Assembly (NCBI GenBank): GCA_018695965.1
Contig: JABHQB010000119.1
Coordinates: 1 to 13,156, forward strand
Reading direction: 5' to 3'
From: Flavobacteriales bacterium
GTDB taxonomy: Bacteria; Bacteroidota; Bacteroidia; Flavobacteriales; BACL11
Length of the DNA: 13,156 nucleotides
Positions within the stretch are counted from its first letter, which is position 1. Each line of letters opens with the position of its first letter. Under the pieces are notes generated by a model. That model saw only the letters and a program-made list of their open reading frames with translations, ran no database searches and was not told where the DNA came from. The translations under genes and the position numbers were made by a program. Of the stretch, positions 1 through 7,814 are shown in pieces.

Positions 1-1
1 A

Positions 2-463
2 TACTTTAGTTATGAGATTACTACTCCTTGGAAACTTATTGGAAGTTTCTCTACTATTTTACAAAACAAATTTATGATTAATGCGGAGATTGAGCAAACA
101 GATTACTCGTTTACTAGAATGTATTCTGATTATTATTCTTTTTCTGAAGAGAATAACCAAATAAACGATACTTATACAGAAGCAACAAATATAAGAGTTG
201 GTGGAGAAGTAAATCTGAATCCATTTAAATTAAGAGCGGGGTATGCTTTATATGGATCCCCATATAAAGACAATCCAGAATACGAAACTGAAAACTATAG
301 TGCTGGTGTAGGAATAGATTTTGGAGGAACTTTCTTTGATATGAGTTATACTCTTTCAAAAACTTCAGGAGATTACGCAATGTATAACCCAAATACTGAA
401 CCTCACGCATCAGTCAACTCTGAAAAACATTACCTCCTATTTACATTAGGATTCAGATACTAA
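2..463 (+). CDS. OmpP1/FadL/TodX-type outer-membrane transport protein, C-terminal part
   Basis: This is the 3' end of a gene that starts left of the window. The reading frame is open from base 2, upstream of the first Met codon at 74, so that Met is internal. The visible 153 residues include TPWKLIGSFSTILQNKFMIN followed by IEQTDYSFTRM. That strand pattern is typical of the C-terminal barrel of Bacteroidota OmpP1/FadL proteins, which carry hydrophobic compounds across the outer membrane. Alternating polar and hydrophobic strands and a final FTLGFRY ending in an aromatic residue fit the last beta-strand recognised by the BAM complex. The substrate cannot be inferred. The gene ends at a hairpin shared with the convergent zinc-ribbon gene. 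Family assignment is from sequence style and is fairly secure; exact subfamily is not. Confidence 0.8.
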   Translation, partial: YFSYEITTPWKLIGSFSTILQNKFMINAEIEQTDYSFTRMYSDYYSFSEENNQINDTYTEATNIRVGGEVNLNPFKLRAGYALYGSPYKDNPEYETENYSAGVGIDFGGTFFDMSYTLSKTSGDYAMYNPNTEPHASVNSEKHYLLFTLGFRY

Positions 464-465
464 CA

Positions 466-497
466 AAAAAGGAACTTCTAAAGAAGTTCCTTTTTTT
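466..497. terminator. Bidirectional intrinsic terminator between convergent genes
   Basis: GGAACTTC (471-478) pairs perfectly with GAAGTTCC (483-490) around a TAAA loop. It is flanked by an A run on the left and seven T on the right, so the stem can extend by A-T pairs and works on both strands. It sits 3 bases after the FadL-type stop and 20 bases from the stop of the convergent zinc-ribbon gene. Confidence 0.9.
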
Positions 498-517
498 ATA
501 TCAATTATAATCTTTTT

Positions 518-1270
518 TTATTCTTGTTCTGATAAGATATTATAATCTACTAATATTCTACCGCAATGTTCGCAAACAATTATCTTTTTGTGTAATTTAA
601 TATCTAATTGTCTTTGTGGCGGAATTTTATTAAAACAACCTCCACAAGCATCTCTATCAACAGACACTAATGCAAGTCCATTTCTTACACTACCTCTAAT
701 TCTTTCGTATGAAGATAAAAGTCTATCATCAATTTTCTTTTGAGAACTTTTTGATTTCTTTATCAACGCTTTCTCTTCTTTTTCTGTTTCTGCTGTAATT
801 TCAGCAAGTTCAGACTTTTTCCCTTCTAGGTCTTCTTTATTTTCATTTAAATCTTCAGTAGTTGATGCTATTACCTCATCTTTCATCAATACTTTTGCCT
901 TTATCTCATTTGTTCTCTTATCAGAAAGTTGTATTTCTAATTCTTGAAACTCTAATTCTTTTGTAAGTGAAGTAAACTCTCTGTTATTTTTTATGTTCTC
1001 TAATTGTTTTTTATACCTTACAATTAACTCTTCTGAATTTTTGATAGCTACCTTTTTAGCTTTTTGATCTGCTTTTAAAATAGACTTTTCTTCTTCAAAT
1101 TTTTCTAATCTTGTTTCTAATTTTGCTATTTCATCTTCTAAATCCTGAATTTCCACAGGAAGTTCACCTCTTACAACTCTTAATTGATCAATTTCTGAAT
1201 CTACACATTGTAAATCATAAAGTGCTTTTAGTTTTTCTTCAACTGATATACTAATTGTCTTTTTCGCCAT
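518..1270 (-). CDS. Coiled-coil protein with C4-type zinc ribbon (DUF164 / zf-RING_7 family)
   Basis: The 250-residue product has two parts. Residues about 10-185 are almost entirely charged helix, rich in E, K and L with heptad character, and should form a long antiparallel coiled-coil hairpin. Residues about 195-245 form a zinc ribbon with Cys209, Cys212, Cys233 and Cys236 in CGGC and CEHC pairs. This is the architecture of the DUF164 family, related to Helicobacter HP0958 and chlamydial CT398. Those relatives are thought to act as cytoplasmic adaptors; a nucleic-acid or protein-binding role here is inference. The ATG lies one base after the stop of the nif3-like gene, so the two are cotranscribed. 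This pairing recurs in several bacterial phyla, but no shared pathway is established. No signal peptide is seen. Confidence 0.88.
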   Translation of the reverse strand: MAKKTISISVEEKLKALYDLQCVDSEIDQLRVVRGELPVEIQDLEDEIAKLETRLEKFEEEKSILKADQKAKKVAIKNSEELIVRYKKQLENIKNNREFTSLTKELEFQELEIQLSDKRTNEIKAKVLMKDEVIASTTEDLNENKEDLEGKKSELAEITAETEKEEKALIKKSKSSQKKIDDRLLSSYERIRGSVRNGLALVSVDRDACGGCFNKIPPQRQLDIKLHKKIIVCEHCGRILVDYNILSEQE

Positions 1271-1271
1271 T

Positions 1272-1748
1272 TTATAGGTAATTTATCGGGTTTGTATTAA
1301 TTTTTGATAACAGGACGGCAAATTTACTAAAATTATTGATAAGCAAGTCATAAATTAACTCCTTTGTAAATTGTTCGCTTTCGTAGTGTCCTATATCTGC
1401 AATTATGATGTCATTTTCAGCAGTAAAGAACTCATGATATTTAAAATCTGATGTTATAAAAATGTCTGCTCCCACTCCTTTCGCATTGTTTAATAGAAAA
1501 CTACCACTACCTCCACAGACTGCTACTTTTTTAATTTTATTTTTTACCAAAGCTGTATGACGGACACAATCTGTTTTCATTGTGTTTTTTACGAATTCTA
1601 GGAAGTCAGATGAATCTATTTCATTTTCTAATTCTCCAATAATACCCGCACCAACATCTTGAAACACATTATCTAGAATATAAATTTGATAAGCAACTTC
1701 CTCATAAGGATGAACCTCTTTCATTTCTAAAATCAGTTTTTTTTTCAA
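1272..1748 (-). pseudogene. Nif3-like protein, C-terminal part in shifted frame
   Basis: This segment is the C-terminal half of the Nif3-like protein that begins at 2367, read in a different frame. It opens with LILEMKEVHPYEEVAYQIY, which is the conserved family segment that should follow the PII-like insert. It also contains CGGSGSF, SDFKYHEF and DIGHYESEQF; the His121 and Glu125 of this fragment correspond to the remaining metal ligands of the family. The only start available is a TTG at 1748, inside the A run where the frame changes, so an independent gene is unlikely. Removing one A joins the halves into a protein of about 364 residues, the usual length for Bacteroidota homologues. The sequence looks otherwise intact, with no further stops. 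It could be a recent mutation, a sequencing error, or a gene rescued by slippage. Confidence 0.8.
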
Positions 1749-2367
1749 TATTTTTTGGAAATATTACTTCTATTTTTATCTCTTCTACTTTTTCTTGTTT
1801 TCCTCTTTCTCCAACTTTTGGACTAGTATTTTCTGAAGGAAGAAAAGTTCCTACTCCAACGGACTGAAAACTACAATTTTTATAATCTCCAACAGAACCC
1901 GCTCCAGATGAAAACAGTGCGTTTTGCACTTCTTCTGCATTTTCTTTCGGAACATATACTTCTAATTTCCTAAGCAAATCTCTTTTCGGAGAAAGTATCT
2001 GCTGGTTTTTAAGTAATAACTTGTCTGCTATTTTACTACTTACTCCTCCTTTTATATTATCTAGATTGGTATGTATGGCATAAATTGCAATATCATTTTT
2101 TATCGCTTTTATTATGGCTCGTTCTATATGATTCTTTCCGTTTAGTTTTTTAAGTCCAGAAAAAATAATCGGATGATGAGCAATTATCAAATTACAATCG
2201 TTTGATATAGCTTCTTCTATCACCTCTTCTACACTATCTAAGCAAATTAATACAGAAGTAACTTGCGTATTTTCATCTCCAACAATCAAACCAGAATTAT
2301 CATAACTTTCCTGATAATTTAATGGAGCTATCCCCTCTAGAAACTGAGTGATTTCTTTTATTTTCAT
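1702..2367 (-). pseudogene. Nif3-like dinuclear metal centre protein, N-terminal part (frameshifted)
   Basis: The N-terminal 210 residues match the Nif3/YbgI family, a toroidal hexamer with a two-metal site whose physiological substrate is still debated. Conserved pieces are LNYQESYDNSGLIVGD, AHHPIIFSGLKKL with ligands His64 and His65, and HTNLDN with Asp103. Residues about 135-210 belong to the PII-like insert found in longer members. After IEKK the frame leaves the family sequence, reads eleven unrelated residues and stops. The other two metal ligands lie in the next frame (1272-1748), so this product alone could not build the normal metal site. ATG at 2367 is chosen because it gives the family N terminus and lies 4 bases from a TAnnTTTG box. 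The gene heads a two-gene unit with the zinc-ribbon gene. Confidence 0.85.
1737..1745 (-). other. Nine-A run at the nif3 frame break (possible slippage site)
   Basis: The coding strand reads ATTG, nine A, then CTGATT. With nine A the frame runs to a stop about 12 codons later. With eight A it continues as IEKKLILEMKEVHPYEE into the conserved second half. Long A runs are known sites of RNA polymerase slippage in AT-rich bacteria and also of sequencing or replication indels. The sequence alone cannot tell these apart. Confidence 0.75.
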
Positions 2368-2371
2368 TTTT

Positions 2372-2379
2372 CAAATATA
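2372..2379 (-). promoter_or_regulatory. Bacteroidota -7 box for nif3-zinc ribbon
   Basis: The minus strand reads TATATTTG, a perfect match to the TAnnTTTG -7 consensus of the Bacteroidota primary sigma factor. Only four bases separate it from the ATG at 2367, so the transcript would start at or next to the start codon. No convincing -33 TTG element is visible. Confidence 0.65.
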
Positions 2380-2397
2380 CAAATAGTTAACTTATAC

Positions 2398-2405
2398 TAT
2401 CTTTG
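2398..2405 (+). promoter_or_regulatory. Bacteroidota -7 box for the lpxK operon
   Basis: TATCTTTG matches TAnnTTTG exactly and ends four bases before the lpxK ATG, which predicts a leaderless or nearly leaderless mRNA. No clear -33 element is present at the expected distance; that stretch would lie over the opposing promoter. Confidence 0.68.
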
Positions 2406-2409
2406 CCCT

Positions 2410-3444
2410 ATGAGATTTTTATTATATCCTTTTTCCTTTATTTATTCCTTAGTTATATGGATTAGGAATTTATTTTTTGATTTGGGTATTTTCTTGTCAA
2501 AAGAATATTCTGTACCAATCATCTGCATTGGAAATATTACAGCTGGAGGCACAGGAAAAACTCCACATACAGAATATCTATTATACCTGCTATGTGATAA
2601 AAAAACAGCTGTTCTAAGTAGAGGGTATAATAAAAAAACAAAAGGACTCGTTTGGGTAGATGTAAATTCTAACCCTAAAAATGTAGGAGATGAACCACTT
2701 CAAATAAAACAAAAATTTCCGGATACTATAGTAGTAGTTTCTGGGAATAGAAGAAAAGGAATTGAAGAAATACTTAAAAAACATCCGGAAACTGAAGTAA
2801 TTTTGATGGATGACGGATTTCAACACAGATGGATAAAAGCGGGTATGAATATCTTGTTAAATAATTACGAAAACACAATCTACTCAGATAGTTTATTACC
2901 TTTAGGAAGATTAAGAGAATCTAAGAAAGAAACTAGTAGAGCTGATATTATTATAACTACAAAATGTCCTAAGATGACTCCAACAGAAAAAATAGGAATT
3001 AATAATCAATTAAATATTGATGCTTATCAAAATAGTTTTTTCTCTTCTATCATTTATAATAATTGGAAACCAATATCTACTTCTGAGAAAATTTCTACAA
3101 ACGACAAATACCATATTACACTTGTTACTTCTGTAGCAAATGCTGATAATCTGAAACTACATTTAGAAGAAAACGGACATATTGTAAATCATCTCAGCTT
3201 CCCAGATCATCATAATTTTACGAAAACTGACATAGAAAATATCTTGTCGGAATATTACTCCATTACTTCTGATAAAAATATTATCTTGTCCACCGAAAAA
3301 GACAAAGTAAAACTTACTAATTTTAAAACTAAATTTGATGGGATTAAATTATTTTTTATTCCAATAAATATAAAAATTGATAGAGAACAAGAATTTAATA
3401 ACCTTATAACAGATTATGTTACAAACCATAAAAGAAACTGCTAG
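2410..3444 (+). CDS. lpxK: Tetraacyldisaccharide 4'-kinase (lipid A synthesis)
   Basis: LpxK phosphorylates the 4' position of the lipid A disaccharide using ATP at the inner face of the cytoplasmic membrane, the sixth step of the Raetz pathway. The 344-residue protein begins with a hydrophobic amphipathic stretch (residues about 1-30) suited to membrane association. The P-loop GNITAGGTGKTP follows at 41-52, and the family motif DDGFQHR at 134-140. Length and motif spacing are normal. The ATG is the first codon after the promoter box, with almost no leader. The gene opens a five-gene operon whose last member is another lipid A enzyme. Its 3' end overlaps the next gene by 29 bases. Confidence 0.95.
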   Translation: MRFLLYPFSFIYSLVIWIRNLFFDLGIFLSKEYSVPIICIGNITAGGTGKTPHTEYLLYLLCDKKTAVLSRGYNKKTKGLVWVDVNSNPKNVGDEPLQIKQKFPDTIVVVSGNRRKGIEEILKKHPETEVILMDDGFQHRWIKAGMNILLNNYENTIYSDSLLPLGRLRESKKETSRADIIITTKCPKMTPTEKIGINNQLNIDAYQNSFFSSIIYNNWKPISTSEKISTNDKYHITLVTSVANADNLKLHLEENGHIVNHLSFPDHHNFTKTDIENILSEYYSITSDKNIILSTEKDKVKLTNFKTKFDGIKLFFIPINIKIDREQEFNNLITDYVTNHKRNC

Positions 3445-4225
3445 TTTCATCTCTAACAAAACAAAATTTAATCCTGAAATTGGAATTATTTTAGGAACTG
3501 GATTAGGTGGATTAGTTTCAGAAATAGACATACAACACTCCATTCCATATAATGAGATTCCTAACTTCCCTGTATCGACAGTGGAAGGTCATTCAGGTAG
3601 GTTAATCTTTGGAACTCTCGGTAATAAGAATGTAGTTGCCATGCAGGGAAGATTCCATTTTTATGAGGGTTACTCAATGGAAAAAGTAACATTTCCTGTT
3701 CGTGTAATGAACCTTTTAGGAATAAAGAACCTAATTGTTTCCAATGCAAGTGGAGGTGTAAATCCTGACTATGAGGTTGGAGATTTAATGATTATAGAAG
3801 ATCATATTTGCCTTATTCCTAACCCACTAATTGGAGAAAATATAGATGAACTAGGACCAAGATTTCCTGATATGAGCGAATCTTACGACAAAAACTTAAT
3901 AAAAGGTGCAGAAGATATTGCTGCAGAAAATAATCTGCCAGTAAAAAAAGGGGTTTATGTAGCACTTACTGGACCTACTTTGGAAACTCCTGCTGAATAC
4001 AAATATATGAGAATTATTGGAGGGGATACTGTTGGTATGTCAACTGCACCAGAAGTGATTGTTGCTCGTCATATGAATATTCCGTGTTTTGCCATGTCAG
4101 TAATTACTGATCTTGGAGTTCCAGGGAAAATACAAAAAGTGACCCATGAAGAGATACAAAAAGTTTCAGAAGTAGCAGAACCAAAACTTAGCCTTATAAT
4201 AAAAGAACTGATTTCGAAAATCTAA
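3416..4225 (+). CDS. punA: Purine nucleoside phosphorylase (trimeric PNP/MTAP family)
   Basis: The enzyme cleaves purine ribonucleosides or deoxyribonucleosides with phosphate to give the free base and (deoxy)ribose 1-phosphate, as part of purine salvage in the cytoplasm. The 269-residue length is normal for the trimeric class. Visible motifs are GTGLGG (27-32, phosphate site), EGHSGRL (57-63), MQGRFHFYEGY (76-86), NASGG (110-114), GPTLETPAEY (186-195) and GMSTAPEV. At the base-binding position the sequence is ITD with Asp232, where 6-oxopurine-specific enzymes usually have Asn, so substrate preference should not be assumed to be guanosine and inosine only. The ATG at 3416 lies inside the end of lpxK and gives the family N terminus, so translation is probably coupled. 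Confidence 0.92.
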   Translation: MLQTIKETASFISNKTKFNPEIGIILGTGLGGLVSEIDIQHSIPYNEIPNFPVSTVEGHSGRLIFGTLGNKNVVAMQGRFHFYEGYSMEKVTFPVRVMNLLGIKNLIVSNASGGVNPDYEVGDLMIIEDHICLIPNPLIGENIDELGPRFPDMSESYDKNLIKGAEDIAAENNLPVKKGVYVALTGPTLETPAEYKYMRIIGGDTVGMSTAPEVIVARHMNIPCFAMSVITDLGVPGKIQKVTHEEIQKVSEVAEPKLSLIIKELISKI

Positions 4226-4228
4226 TAT

Positions 4229-5572
4229 ATGAAAAACTTAATACTAACACTTACTACTTGCTTTCTGAGCATATTATCGTTTTCTCAACTTAATTCTACT
4301 TTACTCTTTCATTGGAATGATACTACTATAATAGGTTCTGCTGCTTACGACAATGCCTATAACGAATGTTGGGGATTTGAAGTTAATAATACTGAAATAG
4401 CAGTAATTGGTTCTACTGAAGGAACACATTTCTTTAACGTTACAGACCCTCAAAACTCTACAGAAGTAGCATTTGTTGCAGGAGCTTATACTGGTAGCGG
4501 AGTTGTACATAGAGATTATCATGATTACCAAGGATATCTTTATATAGTATGTGATGAAGGATGGAGTACAAGCACATTGCAAATTGTAGATATTTCAAAT
4601 CTTCCTACATCTGTAAATGTAGTTTATGATTCAGACAGTTTATTCAATACATCACATAATATCTTTATTGATACTGCAACATCAAAATTATATGCTTGTG
4701 CTTCTAATTCCGCAATGGATATATATAGTTTAGATACACCAACACTTCCTAATCTAATCTATTCATATACTGATGTAGGTCATGTTCATGATGCTTATGT
4801 TCGAAATGACACTGCATATCTTAATTGTGGTAATGACGGGTTTAGAATTATAGATTTTCATTATCTTGATTTAGGTGGTGGAATGGCTTGGGATGAATTA
4901 GCATCATTCACTTCTTATCCGGATGCTGGATACAATCATTCTGGTTGGTTATCTGATGATGGTACAATCTACGCAATGCAAGATGAAAATCATGGATATG
5001 ATGTGAAAATTATTGATGTTTCTGATTTGAATAATATTACAGTACTATCTACTTTAAACTCTGGTGAAAACGCACAATCGATGGCACATAATGGAATTAT
5101 TAAAGGAGATTTTTTATATCTAGCATATTATCATGATGGATTAAGAGTGTTTGATATTTCAGACCCTTCAAATCCAATTCAAATTTGTAATTACGATACA
5201 TATTCTCCTTCATCTTACAATTCGTATAAAGGAGCTTGGGGTGTTTATCCATATCTTCCTTCTGGAAATATAATTGTCTCTGATATGCAATCTGGGTTAT
5301 ATGTTTTAGACTGTACTGTTCCAGTAAATTCAGTAAAAAATATTAATCAGAATTTAAATATTTACCCAAATCCTGCAAAAGATTATTTTAATGTAAATAA
5401 AAAGGCAAACAGAATAGAAATTTACGATATTTCTGGCAGAAAAATAACTCAAAAAATCATTGAAATTGAGCATAAATTTTATAGAGAAGATATTGTAAAT
5501 GGCTTATATATCTATAGACTATTTAATAAAAGGGATTTAGAAATAGAAAATGGAAAAATAATTTTTGAATAA
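4229..5572 (+). CDS. Secreted choice-of-anchor B / LVIVD-repeat beta-propeller protein with T9SS sorting domain
   Basis: The 447-residue protein has a signal peptide ending near FSQ at residues 18-20. Residues about 30-365 resemble the choice-of-anchor B family: ECWGFEV, IGSTEGTHFFNVTDP and HRDYHDYQGYLYIV are recognisable. The LVIVD-like segments LQIVDIS, FRIIDF, VKIIDVS and LRVFDIS recur and should form propeller blades. Several blades begin with a His (SHN, VHD, NHS, AHN). Residues 375-447 form a T9SS C-terminal domain with YPNP at 379-382, IEIYDISGRK and GLYIYRL, so the protein should be exported and anchored or released at the cell surface. The function is unknown. It sits three bases after punA and directly against gatB, an odd place for a secreted protein among cytoplasmic housekeeping genes. 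Confidence 0.87.
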   Translation: MKNLILTLTTCFLSILSFSQLNSTLLFHWNDTTIIGSAAYDNAYNECWGFEVNNTEIAVIGSTEGTHFFNVTDPQNSTEVAFVAGAYTGSGVVHRDYHDYQGYLYIVCDEGWSTSTLQIVDISNLPTSVNVVYDSDSLFNTSHNIFIDTATSKLYACASNSAMDIYSLDTPTLPNLIYSYTDVGHVHDAYVRNDTAYLNCGNDGFRIIDFHYLDLGGGMAWDELASFTSYPDAGYNHSGWLSDDGTIYAMQDENHGYDVKIIDVSDLNNITVLSTLNSGENAQSMAHNGIIKGDFLYLAYYHDGLRVFDISDPSNPIQICNYDTYSPSSYNSYKGAWGVYPYLPSGNIIVSDMQSGLYVLDCTVPVNSVKNINQNLNIYPNPAKDYFNVNKKANRIEIYDISGRKITQKIIEIEHKFYREDIVNGLYIYRLFNKRDLEIENGKIIFE

Positions 5573-7021
5573 ATGATTATTTCAGATAAATATGAAGCGG
5601 TAATAGGATTAGAGGTCCATGCACAACTACTTACAAATTCAAAAGCTTATTCCTCTGATGAGAATATTTATGGAGCTACACCAAACACAAAAACCAGTCC
5701 AATTACTTTAGGACACCCTGGCACTTTGCCTGTTTCTAACTCAAAAGTTATTGAATATGCTGTAAAAATGGGAATTGCTGTAGGATCTAAAATCAGAGAG
5801 AGAAATGAATATGCGAGAAAAAACTATTTCTATGCAGATCTACCAAAAGGATATCAAATAACTCAAGACACTACCCCGATTTGTAATGGTGGGTTTATCG
5901 AGATAAAAGATGAAAATGGAAAAGAAAAACAAATAGAAATTACCAGAATTCATATGGAAGAAGATGCTGGTAAAAGTATTCATGATTTAGATCCATTTAA
6001 TACTTTGGTAGATTTAAATAGAGCTGGAGTCCCACTTATTGAGATTGTTTCCGAACCTGAAATCAGAAGTTCAGAAGAAGCTTATAGGTACATACAAGAA
6101 GTCCGAAAACTAATTAGATACATTGGTATCTGTGATGGAAATATGGAAGAAGGAAGTTTAAGGTGTGATGCAAATGTTTCTGTTCGGATAAAAGGAGCGG
6201 ATAAATTCGGAACCAAAGTTGAGGTAAAGAATATGAATTCAAGTAGTAATGTGAAAAAAGCAATTGAGTTTGAAATAAAAAGACAAATTCAGTTAATTGA
6301 AAAAGGAGAAGAAATTATACATGAAACAAGAAGTTTTAATGCTGCAAATGGAGGTACAATTTCTATGAGACATAAAGAGGAAGCTAACGACTATAGATAT
6401 TTTCCAGAACCTGATTTACAACCAGTAATTATTACTCAAGAATATATTGAAAAAATAAGAAAAACCTTGCCTCTTTTACCAAAAGAGCTTTTTATAAAAT
6501 TTACTAAAGAGTTCAAACTTTCAGATTATGATGCTAATATCTTAATTGAAGAGAAAGAGATTGCTCTTTATTTTTTAGAAGTTACACAACATAATAAAAA
6601 TTATAAAACAGCAGCGAACATTGTAAACGGAGCTATTAAAAGTTATCTGAATGAATTTGCAATTCATATATCTGATTTTACAATTTCTCCTAAAAGAATT
6701 GCTAGTCTTATCATTTTAATTGATGAAGGGAAAGTAAGTAATTCAGTTGCTACTTCTAAAATATTTACTGAAATGATAAATTCAGGAGATAGTCCTGAGG
6801 ATATTGCAAAAAACAATAATTGGATTCAGGATTCAAATACTGATTCCTTATCAGAATTTGTAAAACAAGCAATTGCAAAATATCCTAAAAAAGTAGAAGA
6901 ATATAAATCTGGAAAGAAAGGATTAATTGGCTTGTTTATGGGAGAAGTAATGAAACTCTCTTTAGGAAAAGCCGACCCAAAGTTAGCAAATCAATTAGTC
7001 AAAGAAGAATTAGAAAAATAA
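5573..7021 (+). CDS. gatB: Asp-tRNA(Asn)/Glu-tRNA(Gln) amidotransferase subunit B
   Basis: GatB binds misacylated Glu-tRNA(Gln) or Asp-tRNA(Asn), activates the side chain with ATP, and receives ammonia from GatA within the GatCAB complex. The 482-residue length is normal. The N-terminal signature GLEVHAQLLTNSKAYS is at 12-27, with His16 in the catalytic-domain metal region. HMEEDAGKS and LRCDANVSVR (196-205) mark the cradle domain, and the C-terminal part (about 330-480) is the helical YqeY-like tRNA-binding tail. The ATG follows the previous TAA with no spacer, so stop and start form TAAATG, which suggests coupled translation. gatA and gatC are not in this window, which is common in this phylum. 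Confidence 0.96.
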   Translation: MIISDKYEAVIGLEVHAQLLTNSKAYSSDENIYGATPNTKTSPITLGHPGTLPVSNSKVIEYAVKMGIAVGSKIRERNEYARKNYFYADLPKGYQITQDTTPICNGGFIEIKDENGKEKQIEITRIHMEEDAGKSIHDLDPFNTLVDLNRAGVPLIEIVSEPEIRSSEEAYRYIQEVRKLIRYIGICDGNMEEGSLRCDANVSVRIKGADKFGTKVEVKNMNSSSNVKKAIEFEIKRQIQLIEKGEEIIHETRSFNAANGGTISMRHKEEANDYRYFPEPDLQPVIITQEYIEKIRKTLPLLPKELFIKFTKEFKLSDYDANILIEEKEIALYFLEVTQHNKNYKTAANIVNGAIKSYLNEFAIHISDFTISPKRIASLIILIDEGKVSNSVATSKIFTEMINSGDSPEDIAKNNNWIQDSNTDSLSEFVKQAIAKYPKKVEEYKSGKKGLIGLFMGEVMKLSLGKADPKLANQLVKEELEK

Positions 7022-7025
7022 AATC

Positions 7026-7772
7026 TTGAACAAAACTAAAATATATTTTGCGTCTGATTTTCATTTAGGAGTACCTAATATGAAAGAAAGTAGAATTAGA
7101 GAAAAAAAAATTGTATCATGGTTAGATTCTATTAAAAATGATGCAAAATCAGTTTATCTGTTAGGAGATATTTTTGATTTTTGGTTCGAATATAAAAAAG
7201 TTGTCCCAAAAGGATTTGTACGAATTTTAGGAAAATTTGCAGAATTGACTGATAATGGGACTAACATTCATATTATAGTTGGAAATCATGATTTATGGAT
7301 GAAAGACTACTTAGAAGAAGAATGTAATATCAAAATTTATCATGATCCAATTAAGATTAAAGAAAATAACAAAACTATTTTTATTGGGCATGGAGATGGA
7401 CTTGGACCTGGAGAAAAATCATTTAAATTAATAAAAAAGATATTTATTAATAGAACTTGTCAGTGGTTATTTTCTCTATTACATCCAAATACTTCCTTAA
7501 AACTAGCTCATTTTTGGTCAAGAAGAAGTAGATTAAAAGGAACAACACCTGATTATTTAGGATCAGAAAAAGAATACTTAGAACAATTCTGCAGAGAACA
7601 TTACATCAAGAATACTGAGATTAATTTTTATTTATTTGGACACAGACACCTACCTTTAGATATCAAAATTGCAGATGATTGCAGATATATAAATACTGGT
7701 GATTGGATTAATCATTTCTCCTATGCAGTATTTGACAAAGAAAACATAGAATTACAATATTTTGTAAAATAA
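7026..7772 (+). CDS. lpxH: UDP-2,3-diacylglucosamine diphosphatase (LpxH-type metallophosphoesterase)
   Basis: The enzyme hydrolyses UDP-2,3-diacylglucosamine to lipid X and UMP at the inner membrane, the fourth step of lipid A synthesis. All calcineurin-like metal motifs are present in order: DFH (11-13), GDIFDFW (47-53), GNHD (86-89), HGDG (122-125) and GHRH (205-208). The 248-residue length is normal. The start must be TTG at 7026: the next in-frame ATG at 7080 would remove the DFH motif, and no ATG lies between the gatB stop and that motif. The gene starts four bases after gatB and closes the operon begun by lpxK. Specificity is inferred from family resemblance and linkage to lpxK. Confidence 0.88.
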   Translation: MNKTKIYFASDFHLGVPNMKESRIREKKIVSWLDSIKNDAKSVYLLGDIFDFWFEYKKVVPKGFVRILGKFAELTDNGTNIHIIVGNHDLWMKDYLEEECNIKIYHDPIKIKENNKTIFIGHGDGLGPGEKSFKLIKKIFINRTCQWLFSLLHPNTSLKLAHFWSRRSRLKGTTPDYLGSEKEYLEQFCREHYIKNTEINFYLFGHRHLPLDIKIADDCRYINTGDWINHFSYAVFDKENIELQYFVK

Positions 7773-7798
7773 AAAACCCTCAATTTCTTGAGGGTTTT
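7773..7798. terminator. Bidirectional intrinsic terminator after lpxH
   Basis: AAAACCCTCAA (7773-7783) pairs perfectly with TTGAGGGTTTT (7788-7798) around a TTTC loop, with a T-rich tail in the plus direction and A-rich flank for the minus direction. It begins right after the lpxH stop and lies 17 bases from the stop of the convergent protease gene. Confidence 0.92.
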
Positions 7799-7814
7799 CT
7801 TGTTTTCTATTAAT

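Noticed and set aside
225..410. Minus-strand frame opposite the FadL-type gene
   Set aside because: Its product looks like no family and lies wholly opposite a well-supported coding region.
1702..1748. TTG at 1748 as the start of an independent gene overlapping the Nif3 N-terminal frame
   Set aside because: The start lies inside the A run where the frame shifts, and the protein begins in the middle of a conserved family segment, so it is the second half of the same gene.
2614..2826. Minus-strand frame inside lpxK; similar ones at 3349-3543, 3561-3749 and 4301-4582
   Set aside because: All are antisense to clear genes, of low complexity, with no promoter box or conserved motif.
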